Shown in pieces: positions 7,698 through 15,766 of a stretch of 41,627 bases of DNA; within the stretch, counting starts at the first letter, position 1, and every line of letters begins with the position of its first letter. The translations under genes and the position numbers were made by a program. The notes under the pieces were generated by a model that saw only the letters and a program-made list of their open reading frames with translations, had not been told where the DNA came from and searched no databases. This stretch comes from JANMZR01 sp040385875 (GTDB lineage: Bacteria; Bacteroidota; Bacteroidia; Cytophagales; Spirosomataceae): contig JAZKGO010000047.1 of the NCBI GenBank assembly GCA_040385875.1, forward strand, positions 1-41,627, written 5' to 3'.

Positions 7698-9065
7698 ATG
7701 GATAAGCTGAAACAAAACGAAATTCTCGATTATATCAAACAACATCCAGCAGGGAAAGTTAAAGTGGCGGTTACTGATATAGACGGGATTTTGAGAGGAA
7801 AATATATCTCCACCGAAAAGTTTCTTTCTATTGCTGATGATACTTTTGGATTTTGTGACGTGGTTTTTGGCTGGGACATGGCGGATGTAGCTTATGACAA
7901 CGCCTCTTACACGGGATGGCATACGGGCTATCCTGACGCAAAGGCAAAGATTGATTTTTCAACTTTTAGAAAAATCCCATGGGAAAATAATCTACCCTTT
8001 TTTCTTGCTGATTTTATTGAAAGCACTGCTCAGCCAAGTCAAGTTTGCCCAAGACAACTTTTAAAAAAAATAATTGAAGAGGCTGCTAATCAGGGTTTTA
8101 AACCACAGGTTTCGCAGGAATTTGAATGGTTTAATTTCAAAGAAACACCACAATCAGCCAGCGAGAAAGGTTTTCAAAATCTCTCGCCCCTTACCCCAGG
8201 GATGTTTGGCTATTCTATTTTGAGGTCGTCATTACAAAATCCCTTTTTTACGGATTTGTTTCAACTTTTAACCAAATTTGATATTCCGATTGAGGGGCTA
8301 CACACCGAAACTGGGCCGGGTACTTATGAAGCAGCTATCAGATATTCAGCACCACTTGAAGCAGCAGACCGAGCCGTTTTGTTTAAAACTTCAGTGAAAG
8401 AAATCGCCTATCAACATGGGATAATGGCTACTTTTATGGCCAAGATTTCAGAGAATTTGCCAGGCTGCGGGGGCCATGTTCACCAATCTATTTGGAATGT
8501 TGATTCTACTAAAAACTTATTTTTTGACGAAACCAAATCTGACAATATTAGTGAGGTAATGAAAAGTTATATCGCTGGTCAATTGTTGGTTTTGCCTCAA
8601 ATATTGCCCATGATTGCTCCAACAGTTAATTCATTTAAACGTTTGGTAGAAGGTGCTTGGGCCCCCACCACTCTCACTTGGGGAGTAGATAATCGCACGG
8701 TGGCATTAAGAGCCTTGCCTTCGGGTGAGAAATCCTGCCGGCTTGAGACTCGCATAATTGGGGCAGATACCAATCCTTATTTGGCTATGGCGGCTAGTTT
8801 GGCAGCTGGCTTGTATGGAATCAAGAATAATTTGCAATTGACTCAAAGTCAGACTATTGGCAATGGTTACTTGGATGAAAGCAATGGCCGACTGTCTAAA
8901 AATCTGATAGATGCTACTAATTTGATGAAAGACTCAAAAATAGCGAATGAAATTTTGGGTGAAACATTTGTACAACATTTCACCCAAACCCGTGATTGGG
9001 AGTGGAGGCAATATTCAAAGGCTGTTACAGATTGGGAAATGAGGCGGTATTTTGAGATAGTTTAA
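7698..9065 (+). CDS. Glutamine-synthetase-like gamma-glutamyl-ethanolamide (amine) ligase
   Basis: Predicted to use ATP to join glutamate to the amino group of ethanolamine. The 455-residue protein is a glutamine synthetase fold of the PuuA/GlnA4/IpuC type. Metal and substrate residues are visible: QEFEWF (Glu141, Glu143), HTETGPGTYEAA (Glu204, Glu211), CGGHVHQSIW (His260), NSFKRLVEGAWAP and LETRIIGADTNPYLAMA. The adenylylation loop of housekeeping GlnA (NLYDLP) is absent. The shift from the usual GSGMHxH to GCGGHVH is a further sign of a specialised amine ligase. The neighbours (permease, alcohol dehydrogenase, aldehyde dehydrogenase, gamma-Glu hydrolase) argue for ethanolamine and against ammonia. 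Putrescine or another amine is possible but would not need the alcohol dehydrogenase. Confidence 0.87.
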   Translation: MDKLKQNEILDYIKQHPAGKVKVAVTDIDGILRGKYISTEKFLSIADDTFGFCDVVFGWDMADVAYDNASYTGWHTGYPDAKAKIDFSTFRKIPWENNLPFFLADFIESTAQPSQVCPRQLLKKIIEEAANQGFKPQVSQEFEWFNFKETPQSASEKGFQNLSPLTPGMFGYSILRSSLQNPFFTDLFQLLTKFDIPIEGLHTETGPGTYEAAIRYSAPLEAADRAVLFKTSVKEIAYQHGIMATFMAKISENLPGCGGHVHQSIWNVDSTKNLFFDETKSDNISEVMKSYIAGQLLVLPQILPMIAPTVNSFKRLVEGAWAPTTLTWGVDNRTVALRALPSGEKSCRLETRIIGADTNPYLAMAASLAAGLYGIKNNLQLTQSQTIGNGYLDESNGRLSKNLIDATNLMKDSKIANEILGETFVQHFTQTRDWEWRQYSKAVTDWEMRRYFEIV

Positions 9066-9082
9066 CTACTAGTGAAGCTGGT

Positions 9083-9127
9083 CGACATTTGTAATGTCGT
9101 CATTTTGATAAAAAGGATTTGCAATCC
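9083..9127. repeat. REP-like pair of small hairpins
   Basis: Two compact palindromes with 3-nt loops lie between the ligase and dehydrogenase genes: CGACATT-TGT-AATGTCG (9083-9099) and GGATT-TGC-AATCC (9115-9127). The paired-hairpin form resembles REP/BIME elements that are dispersed in many Bacteroidota genomes. It could also act as an intra-operon processing or mRNA-stability site. Confidence 0.55.
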
Positions 9128-9140
9128 GTAAAATAAAAAT

Positions 9141-10130
9141 ATGATATCACAATTTAACTTTCCAACCACTATACGTTTTGGAACAAACGTTATTAAAGAG
9201 CTTCCAGATTATTTGAAAAAGAATAATTTAAATAGTCCATTGGTAGTGACGGATCCCACTGTGCGAGAATTGGATTTTTTCAAATCAATTATTGAAGACT
9301 TGGAATCAAATGGTTTTGAGGTAGCAATTTTTTCAGATATCCATAAAAATCCAGTAAAGTCGGATGTTTATAAAGGTGATGAGGCGTATCATCAATCCAA
9401 TTCAGATTGTATTATTGGAATCGGAGGTGGTGCCGCATTGGATGTAGCCAGAGCGATCTTGTTGAGAATCAATCATCGGGAAGACCTTTTCAAATATGAC
9501 GATCTTATTGGCGGGGATATTTACGTGACGAATGACGTTCCACATTTTATTACCATTCCTACCACGGCAGGTACTGGCAGCGAAGTGGGGCGTTCAGCGA
9601 TTATAGCTGACGACGAAACCCACCAAAAAAAGATACTTTTTTCGCCAAAATTATTGGCTAAAATTGTTTATGCAGACCCTTCCCTTACGATGGGCTTGCC
9701 CTCAAGCATTACTGCTGCTACAGGCATGGACGCACTCGCACATAATATGGAGGCTTTTTTAGCAAAAAATTACCACCCAATCTGCGACGGAATTGCTCTG
9801 GAAGGGATCAGGTTGATTCATGAAAGTTTGGAGATTGCCGTTAAAAATCCGGATATCGAATCAAGATCTAAAATGCTTTTGGCATCCATGATGGGTGCCA
9901 TTGCTTTCCAAAAAGGCTTAGGTGTCGTGCATTCATTGGCTCACCCATTATCATCACTTTTAGATACTCATCATGGCCTGGCTAATGCGATNNNNNNNNN
10001 NNNNNNNNNNNNNNNNNNNNNNNNNNNNNNNNNNNNNNNNNNNNNNNNNNNNNNNNNNNNNNNNNNNNNNNNNNNNNNNNNNNNNNNNNNNAGAGAAGAT
10101 TTTAAATATCTGTATCTGGAAGCTTTATAA
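9141..10130 (+). CDS. Iron-containing alcohol dehydrogenase, interrupted by assembly gap
   Basis: Predicted to oxidise the hydroxyl of gamma-glutamyl-ethanolamide to an aldehyde with NAD. The visible 283 N-terminal residues show the group III Fe-ADH layout: GIGGGAALDVAR nucleotide-binding turn, IPTTAGTGSEVG, and the metal ligands Asp197 and His201 (GMDALAHN), His264 (GVVHSLAHPL) and His278 (DTHHGL). The gap at 9992-10091 removes the C-terminal helical part. After it, REDFKYLYLEAL and a stop at 10130 fit the usual end of the family in the same frame. Family members are about 385 residues, so about 85-90 residues (about 265 nt) are missing, more than the 100 N. Confidence 0.88.
   Translation: MISQFNFPTTIRFGTNVIKELPDYLKKNNLNSPLVVTDPTVRELDFFKSIIEDLESNGFEVAIFSDIHKNPVKSDVYKGDEAYHQSNSDCIIGIGGGAALDVARAILLRINHREDLFKYDDLIGGDIYVTNDVPHFITIPTTAGTGSEVGRSAIIADDETHQKKILFSPKLLAKIVYADPSLTMGLPSSITAATGMDALAHNMEAFLAKNYHPICDGIALEGIRLIHESLEIAVKNPDIESRSKMLLASMMGAIAFQKGLGVVHSLAHPLSSLLDTHHGLANAXXXXXXXXXXXXXXXXXXXXXXXXXXXXXXXXXXREDFKYLYLEAL
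9992..10091. other. Assembly gap (100 N) inside Fe-alcohol dehydrogenase
   Basis: Placeholder gap. The frames on both sides agree with a length of 1 modulo 3, but the protein is about 85-90 residues short of the family. Confidence 0.9.
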
Positions 10131-10155
10131 ATTGCTCCCTCTAAGTTGTAGAGTT

Positions 10156-10818
10156 ATGAAAATAGGTTTAACATTATCTGAAGCAAATTATTCCAACTAT
10201 CCAGTTTGGTTAAAAGGCCAAGAAGATATTGATATTATTGAACTTTCTTTTGAAAAATACAATACTGATGATGTTGCAATTTGTGATGGGATTGTTTTTA
10301 CTGGCGGGGTAGATATCATGCCTGAAAATCCTGATTACAAGAATGCCCCTTTATATTTCAATTCGATTCGTGACAAATTTGAATCCGAAGTTTTAAAATT
10401 GGCCATCGAACATAAAAAGCCAATTTTAGGTATTTGCAGGGGCTTACAACTCATTAATACTTTTTTGGGTGGAGATTTGAATTTAGATCTGGATGAAAAA
10501 AATTTAATTCATAAAAGAGATACTGAGGATAAAATGCATCAGGTTTTTGTTGATAAGAATTCTGTTTTATTTGAAATCGTTGGCGAAGAAATGGGAGAGG
10601 TAAATAGTGCCCATCACCAATCTATTAATCAATTGGCGAAGGGTCTAATCATTTCGGCAACTTCGGCAGATGGAGAAATAGAAGCCGTTGAATTAGGCCA
10701 TTTATCTGAACAGTTTTTGATTGCGGTACAATGGCATCCTGAACGGATGATTAACCAAAATAGCCCTTTTACTAAAAATATTAGAGAGGCTTTTCTAAAA
10801 AGAATAAATAACAATTGA
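10156..10818 (+). CDS. Gamma-glutamyl hydrolase, peptidase C26 / class I glutamine amidotransferase-like (PuuD-like)
   Basis: Predicted to cleave gamma-glutamyl-glycine to glutamate and glycine, the last step of the pathway. The true start is the ATG at 10156 (220 residues); longer frames reach back into the gap and the end of the dehydrogenase. The nucleophile is Cys94 in PILGICRGLQLIN, and the His194-Glu196 pair is in VQWHPER. FTGGVDIMP near residue 49 and SAHHQSIN near residue 151 are typical of PuuD-like enzymes. The stop TGA is directly followed by the ATG of the aldehyde dehydrogenase, which indicates translational coupling. The 25-nt spacing from the dehydrogenase also supports one operon. 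Confidence 0.9.
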   Translation: MKIGLTLSEANYSNYPVWLKGQEDIDIIELSFEKYNTDDVAICDGIVFTGGVDIMPENPDYKNAPLYFNSIRDKFESEVLKLAIEHKKPILGICRGLQLINTFLGGDLNLDLDEKNLIHKRDTEDKMHQVFVDKNSVLFEIVGEEMGEVNSAHHQSINQLAKGLIISATSADGEIEAVELGHLSEQFLIAVQWHPERMINQNSPFTKNIREAFLKRINNN

Positions 10819-12189
10819 ATGGATTTATCAATCATCAACCCAGCTACTGGCGAAGAAATTGCAACAATTGAAACAGATAATCAATTGACTATCAGCCACA
10901 AATATGAAAATTTGAAAACTGGTCAAAAAAATTGGGCTACTGTTTCTCTTGAAAAAAGGATTGAGATTATTCAGCTTTTTGCACAGTTATTGAAGAAAAA
11001 TGAAACTATTTTAGCAAGTATTCTGACGTCCGAAGTGGGCAAGCCTCTTCAGCAATCTATCAATGAAATTAATGGCGGAATTTCAAGAATCAACTGGCTT
11101 TGTGAAAATGCGGTTAAATATTTAGCAGAGGAAACAATGAGCCAACAACCAGGCATGGTTGAAAAAATAGTTTACGAGCCATTGGGTGTGGTGGCAAATA
11201 TTTCAGCTTGGAATTACCCCTATTTGGTTGGAATCAATGTGATTGTGCCAGCGCTTTTGGCAGGGAATTCGGTATTTTACAAACCATCAGAATTTGCAAC
11301 TTTAACCGGAATGGAGATTCAAAAATTATTGTATACTGTGGGTGTTCCACAAAATGTTTTTCAAATAGCTCTAGGAAAAGGAAATATTGGAGAATTACTA
11401 TTGGATCTACCTTTGGATGGTTATTTTTTCACAGGTTCCTATCCTACAGGAAATAAAATTTATCAAAAAGTGGCTCCCAAAATGGTGCCTTGTCAGCTAG
11501 AATTAGGAGGCAAAGATCCATTGTATATTACAGATGAGGTAGAAGACATTAAAAATGCTGCCATCGGAACTGCCGATGGCGCTTTTTACAACAATGGGCA
11601 AAGTTGTTGTGCAGTCGAGCGAATCTATGTCCACGAAAAGGTCTATGAAGATTACCTAAAATACTTTGTTGAGGAGGTAAAATCTTGGAAAATTGGCTCA
11701 CCAATGGAAGAAGGAGTTTATATCGGAGCACTCACAAGGGAAGCACAAATAGAAGTTTTAGAACGACAAGTTAAAAACGCATTAGACAATGGCGCTACAC
11801 TCGTTTGTGGAGGAAAAAGAATAGAAACTGCTGGTAATTATTTTGAGCCAACGGTTTTAATAAATGTAACCAATGAGATGGATTTAATGCAGGAGGAATC
11901 ATTTGGACCCATCATTGGAATTATGAAAGTGGAGAATGATAGCCAAGCGATTGATTTACTGAATGACACAAAATATGGATTGACAGCGGCAGTTTATTCG
12001 AAATCACAATCTAGAGCAGAAAGTATTTTATCTAAAATTAACTCTGGAACAGGCTACTGGAATTGTTGCGACCGAGTTTCGGCAGCATTACCATGGAGTG
12101 GCAGAAAACATTCAGGTTTTGGAGCAACCCTTTCTCATGCGGGCATTCGTGCTTTTACTCAACCAAAAGCAATGCATTTAAGAGGTTAA
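10819..12189 (+). CDS. NAD(P)-dependent aldehyde dehydrogenase
   Basis: Predicted to oxidise gamma-glutamyl-aminoacetaldehyde to gamma-glutamyl-glycine. The 456 residues hold the full family pattern: NISAWNYPY, a cofactor lysine in FYKPSE, FFTGSYPTG, general base Glu228 in QLELGGKDP, and catalytic Cys263 in NNGQSCCAV. The EESFGPIIG block lies near the C-terminus. It is somewhat shorter than the usual 475-500 residues, mainly at the N-terminus. The gene starts at the first base after the hydrolase stop and ends 3 nt before the convergent NUDIX gene. The substrate is inferred from its operon. Confidence 0.9.
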   Translation: MDLSIINPATGEEIATIETDNQLTISHKYENLKTGQKNWATVSLEKRIEIIQLFAQLLKKNETILASILTSEVGKPLQQSINEINGGISRINWLCENAVKYLAEETMSQQPGMVEKIVYEPLGVVANISAWNYPYLVGINVIVPALLAGNSVFYKPSEFATLTGMEIQKLLYTVGVPQNVFQIALGKGNIGELLLDLPLDGYFFTGSYPTGNKIYQKVAPKMVPCQLELGGKDPLYITDEVEDIKNAAIGTADGAFYNNGQSCCAVERIYVHEKVYEDYLKYFVEEVKSWKIGSPMEEGVYIGALTREAQIEVLERQVKNALDNGATLVCGGKRIETAGNYFEPTVLINVTNEMDLMQEESFGPIIGIMKVENDSQAIDLLNDTKYGLTAAVYSKSQSRAESILSKINSGTGYWNCCDRVSAALPWSGRKHSGFGATLSHAGIRAFTQPKAMHLRG

Positions 12190-12192
12190 TCT

Positions 12193-12717
12193 TTATTTCC
12201 TTTTGGGCAATTCAATCGTTTCATTAAAAATACCCCGGCTATTTTGCCACTTTTTTACCGCTTGGCCCGTTCCCATTGGCCAGGGCTTTATTTCATGGTC
12301 TTTATAGCGGCGATAATCGACCAATTCTTCACTTAATTTTATTTGGCCAAAGGCTTTTACATGATAGACCAATATCAGTTGATTCATTTGAAAAAAATCA
12401 AAAACGCCCACAAATTCTACAATCTCACCCTCCAAATTCAATTCCTCCTTTAGTTCCCTCAGAATACCTTGCTCAGCGGATTCCCCTTTTTCCAAAAAGC
12501 CAGTAATAATAGCATACCACTCGGGTGGCCACATGGCATTTCTTGCTAAAATAATATCCCCCTCATGCTCCACAATAGCACCCACCACAGGCACAGGATT
12601 GTTCCAATATACATAGCCACAGGCCTCATTATCAGGACATTGCTTGCGTAATCGATCACCATTTTGTGTTTCAATTAGCGCAGTTCCGCACTGTGGGCAG
12701 TATTTTGTTTTGGGCAT
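12193..12717 (-). CDS. NUDIX hydrolase with N-terminal zinc ribbon
   Basis: A 174-residue protein with a zinc ribbon (CPQCGTAL ... CPDNEACGY, residues ~7-34) joined to a NUDIX domain. The NUDIX box is intact at about residues 73-95: GFLEKGE, then REL-KEEL with the catalytic glutamates. The zinc ribbon is like that of NudC (NADH pyrophosphatase / RNA decapping), but NudC is longer and has an SQPWPFPxS motif not seen here. The substrate is therefore unknown. The gene is convergent with the aldehyde dehydrogenase. Confidence 0.88.
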   Translation of the reverse strand: MPKTKYCPQCGTALIETQNGDRLRKQCPDNEACGYVYWNNPVPVVGAIVEHEGDIILARNAMWPPEWYAIITGFLEKGESAEQGILRELKEELNLEGEIVEFVGVFDFFQMNQLILVYHVKAFGQIKLSEELVDYRRYKDHEIKPWPMGTGQAVKKWQNSRGIFNETIELPKRK

Positions 12718-12733
12718 TGACGATTTTTTTATG

Positions 12734-12766
12734 CAAAAATAAATAAATAATTACTGTTTTGTCAAT
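12734..12766 (-). promoter_or_regulatory. Probable promoter for the NUDIX gene
   Basis: On the minus strand, TATTTTTG (12741-12734) is a full match to the -7 box TAnnTTTG. ATTG at 12766-12763, 21 nt upstream, is a one-mismatch match to TTTG. The leader to the start at 12717 would be only about 10 nt. Confidence 0.4.
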
Positions 12767-12844
12767 TAAATTATACGGATAGCGCCCTACAATGAAGCAT
12801 TCCCAAAGCAACTCAATTATCAAGGATTCAGCCCTTATTTTAAT

Positions 12845-15766
12845 CTAATTATTCCTGGGATCCACCTTATATGCCAATTTATTCATCCAGATTACTTGAA
12901 TGGCACAATGGCCAAACTCTTCCATCACTATACCTTTCATATGGTAAATGCCTGAGCCACGGAAGGGGAAATTTTGTATTGAATTAGGAAAATGGACGGT
13001 ATCGAAATACTCTCCTTTTTCATCCACAAAATAGCCAAAAGCCATGCCTTCCCCTTTTTTTGTTCGAGTAGGCTTCAGCGTAATCAAATAGCCGAGTATA
13101 TCTATTTCTTTGCCAATAGCCAAATGGATATTATTGGCAAAATAATAGGTTTCAACTTTTTCATGGAGCATCCAATAAGGGCTGCACATGGGGAAACCTA
13201 TCAATTCAAACTCATCAAAAGCATCCTCTAAGGGAGAGTGAATAAGTGTAGGGAAGGTATAATTCACCGTTTCAACTTCAAAAATCTCATTCCCTGCGGG
13301 TTGTAGTTTTTTGCCATTGGTCATTGAATAGGCCATCCACATTAATTCCTTTTTACCAATCCCGAAATTTCTAAATGCCCCGATTCGAATGAGAATAATT
13401 AGCTGCTCTAGGCCCACTGAAACTCTTTTACAAAAATGTTCGAATGAAAAGAATTGACCTTTGTTTCGCTCCAAAATAATGGCATGAATCAATTGGTTTT
13501 CTAGCGACTTTACATGTATAAAACCCATGTAAATAGTTGATCCTGAAACAGATGTACTCATTTGGCTTGAATTGATTTCGGGCAATTCTATTGTCGCTCC
13601 TGCACGGCGGGCTTCGTGAAAGTAAAACTCCGTTTTGTAAAATCCGCCAAAATTGTTGATTACCGCCACCATAAATTCTATCGGAAAGTAGGTTTTCAAA
13701 TATAAACTTTGGTAGCTTTCCACCGCATAACTAGCTGAGTGGGCTTTGCTAAAACTGTAACCTGCGAAGCTCTCAATTTGCCGCCAAACTTCTTTGTAAA
13801 TCGCTGGCTCATAGCCTTTTTCGGCACAATTGGAATGAAATTTCTGCACCATTTTTTCAAATTCGATTCTTGATCTATACTTGCCCGACATCCCACGCCT
13901 AAGCACATCCGCATCGGCCAATGAAAGGCCCGCAAAATAGTGGGCCACTTTTATCACGTCTTCTTGATACACCATTACACCGTAAGTTTCTTCTAAAAGC
14001 TCCTTCATTTTAGGATGAATGTATTTTACCTGAGTGGGGTTATGGTGGTTTTTGATATAGGCACCCATCATGCCTGAGCTGGCTACACCTGGCCTGATAA
14101 TACTGCTGGCGGCCACCAGCGTTAAATAATTGTCACATTCTAGCTTCCAAATTAATTGCCGCATGGCTGGCGACTCCACATAAAAACAGCCCATTGTTTC
14201 ATGGCTTTGGAGTTGTAGCTTGATTTGGGGGTCGTTTTTAAAATCTTGAATAGCGTGGGCATCTACACTCACTTGTCGGTTTTCCTTAATAATATCTACG
14301 GCCTCTTTAATATGCCCCAGGCCTCGTTGCGAGAGCACATCAAATTTTGAAAAGCCCATATCTTCACAAACATACATATCAAATTCGCAAATAGGAAAAC
14401 CCTTTGGCATGGGTTGCAAGCCCGTATAATAGGCTAATGGTTCTTCTGAAATAATTATTCCACCAGCATGGATGCTCAAATAGCTAGGGAAACCTTCCAT
14501 CAGTTTTCCATACTTTAAAATTAACTTTGTATACTCGTTGTTGGGGTTCGCCCGCAAATCTTGAACCAATTCATCAATTTCTGGCTTGGGCAAACCAAAT
14601 ACTTTGCCCAACTCCCGGTAGGCCGAGCGATCCTTAAAAGTTACGTAAGTGGCTAATAGACAGACATATTCAGCTCCATACCTTTTAAAAACGTAGTCTA
14701 TTATTTCATCCCTTTCATCCCAACTGAAGTCGATATCAAAGTCGGGTGGGCTGGTGCGGCTTGGGTTGATAAATCGCTCAAAATACAAATCCAACTCAAC
14801 AGGATCCACATCGGTGATTTCCAAACAATAAGCCACAATAGAGTTAGCCCCAGAACCCCGTCCGATATGAAAATATCCTCTGTTTTTGGCATAACAGATG
14901 ATGTCCCAAGTGATCAGAAAATAAGAACAAAAATTCAGTTCCCCAATTATTTTCAACTCTCCATCGATTCGTTTTTTTGCTTCCACATTATCTTTACCAT
15001 AGCGAACTATCAAGCCATCATAAGCCAATTTTCTTAATAGATTGAGGTCGTCTGCTTTTGAATGGGTAAAAATCTGTTTGTTTTTGGGTAATTGAAAATC
15101 GAATTCAAAACTACATCCGGCCAATAATGCTTCAGAATTGGCAATGATTTCAGGGTAATTTTTCAGCTTATTTTCTAGTTCTTCAGGCGAATGAAATAGC
15201 TCATCGGGACTGGCCTCAGCATTTCTTGGCAGCTTACTCAGTAAACAATTATTATCAATCGAGCGCAAAAGCCGATGAATGTTATGACCTTGTTTATTGA
15301 GGAAAGTGACGGGTTGCAGTAATACAAAAGCCTTATAATCAATCTTATACAATTGGTTTAGCTCGTTGAGCCTCACCCCAATTTTTGCATTTTTATATAA
15401 AATACTGTTTTCTATTTTTGTAAAAGGGAAAATTACAATTACTTCGTCAAAAGCTGGGGGAATATTGGGATAAAGCTCCTTTGCCAATTGATGCTTAGTT
15501 CTGAAACTATTTATTTCGGCAAAACCTTTATGATTTTTAGCAATGCATACATAGAGCAAGTCTTCTTCATTTCTGAATTCTACGCCGACAACAGGCTCAA
15601 TACTTGATTTTTTACAAAAAGTAACGAAGTCAAATACAGCAGAGGTGATATTGATATCGGTTAAAACCAGCTTTTTAATTCCTAATTCTACGGCTTTTCC
15701 AATCAATTCTTCAATCGAAATGGTGCCATATTTTAGGCTATAATAGGTGTGGCAATTAAGATACAT
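12845..15766 (-). CDS. DnaE-like DNA polymerase III alpha subunit, divergent (mutasome type)
   Basis: C-family polymerase related to DnaE2/ImuC, here in a cassette with DinB and an S24 repressor, so a translesion role is likely. Order: PHP domain (1-~230), palm with GRGSGANS (302-309) and PDFDIDF (Asp344 and Asp346 as first two catalytic acids), fingers with VYQEDVIKVAHYFAGL and RRGMSGKYRS, a YSFSKAHSASYA helix-hairpin segment, and a C-terminal OB fold (ILGYLITLKPTRTK). At 973 residues it is shorter than replicative DnaE and lacks a tau-binding tail. The PHP motif reads LNCHTYYS with Asn4 where a metal His is usual, and TDINIT in place of TDHG. By hand alignment to the E. coli Asp555 site (D-nine-RPG), Thr549 replaces the third catalytic Asp. 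It overlaps the dinB stop end by 11 nt. Confidence 0.9.
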   Translation of the reverse strand: MYLNCHTYYSLKYGTISIEELIGKAVELGIKKLVLTDINITSAVFDFVTFCKKSSIEPVVGVEFRNEEDLLYVCIAKNHKGFAEINSFRTKHQLAKELYPNIPPAFDEVIVIFPFTKIENSILYKNAKIGVRLNELNQLYKIDYKAFVLLQPVTFLNKQGHNIHRLLRSIDNNCLLSKLPRNAEASPDELFHSPEELENKLKNYPEIIANSEALLAGCSFEFDFQLPKNKQIFTHSKADDLNLLRKLAYDGLIVRYGKDNVEAKKRIDGELKIIGELNFCSYFLITWDIICYAKNRGYFHIGRGSGANSIVAYCLEITDVDPVELDLYFERFINPSRTSPPDFDIDFSWDERDEIIDYVFKRYGAEYVCLLATYVTFKDRSAYRELGKVFGLPKPEIDELVQDLRANPNNEYTKLILKYGKLMEGFPSYLSIHAGGIIISEEPLAYYTGLQPMPKGFPICEFDMYVCEDMGFSKFDVLSQRGLGHIKEAVDIIKENRQVSVDAHAIQDFKNDPQIKLQLQSHETMGCFYVESPAMRQLIWKLECDNYLTLVAASSIIRPGVASSGMMGAYIKNHHNPTQVKYIHPKMKELLEETYGVMVYQEDVIKVAHYFAGLSLADADVLRRGMSGKYRSRIEFEKMVQKFHSNCAEKGYEPAIYKEVWRQIESFAGYSFSKAHSASYAVESYQSLYLKTYFPIEFMVAVINNFGGFYKTEFYFHEARRAGATIELPEINSSQMSTSVSGSTIYMGFIHVKSLENQLIHAIILERNKGQFFSFEHFCKRVSVGLEQLIILIRIGAFRNFGIGKKELMWMAYSMTNGKKLQPAGNEIFEVETVNYTFPTLIHSPLEDAFDEFELIGFPMCSPYWMLHEKVETYYFANNIHLAIGKEIDILGYLITLKPTRTKKGEGMAFGYFVDEKGEYFDTVHFPNSIQNFPFRGSGIYHMKGIVMEEFGHCAIQVIWMNKLAYKVDPRNN

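Noticed and set aside
9973..10155. Longer start for the gamma-glutamyl hydrolase through the N run
   Set aside because: An artefact of translating N bases; the region encodes the C-terminus of the alcohol dehydrogenase in another frame.
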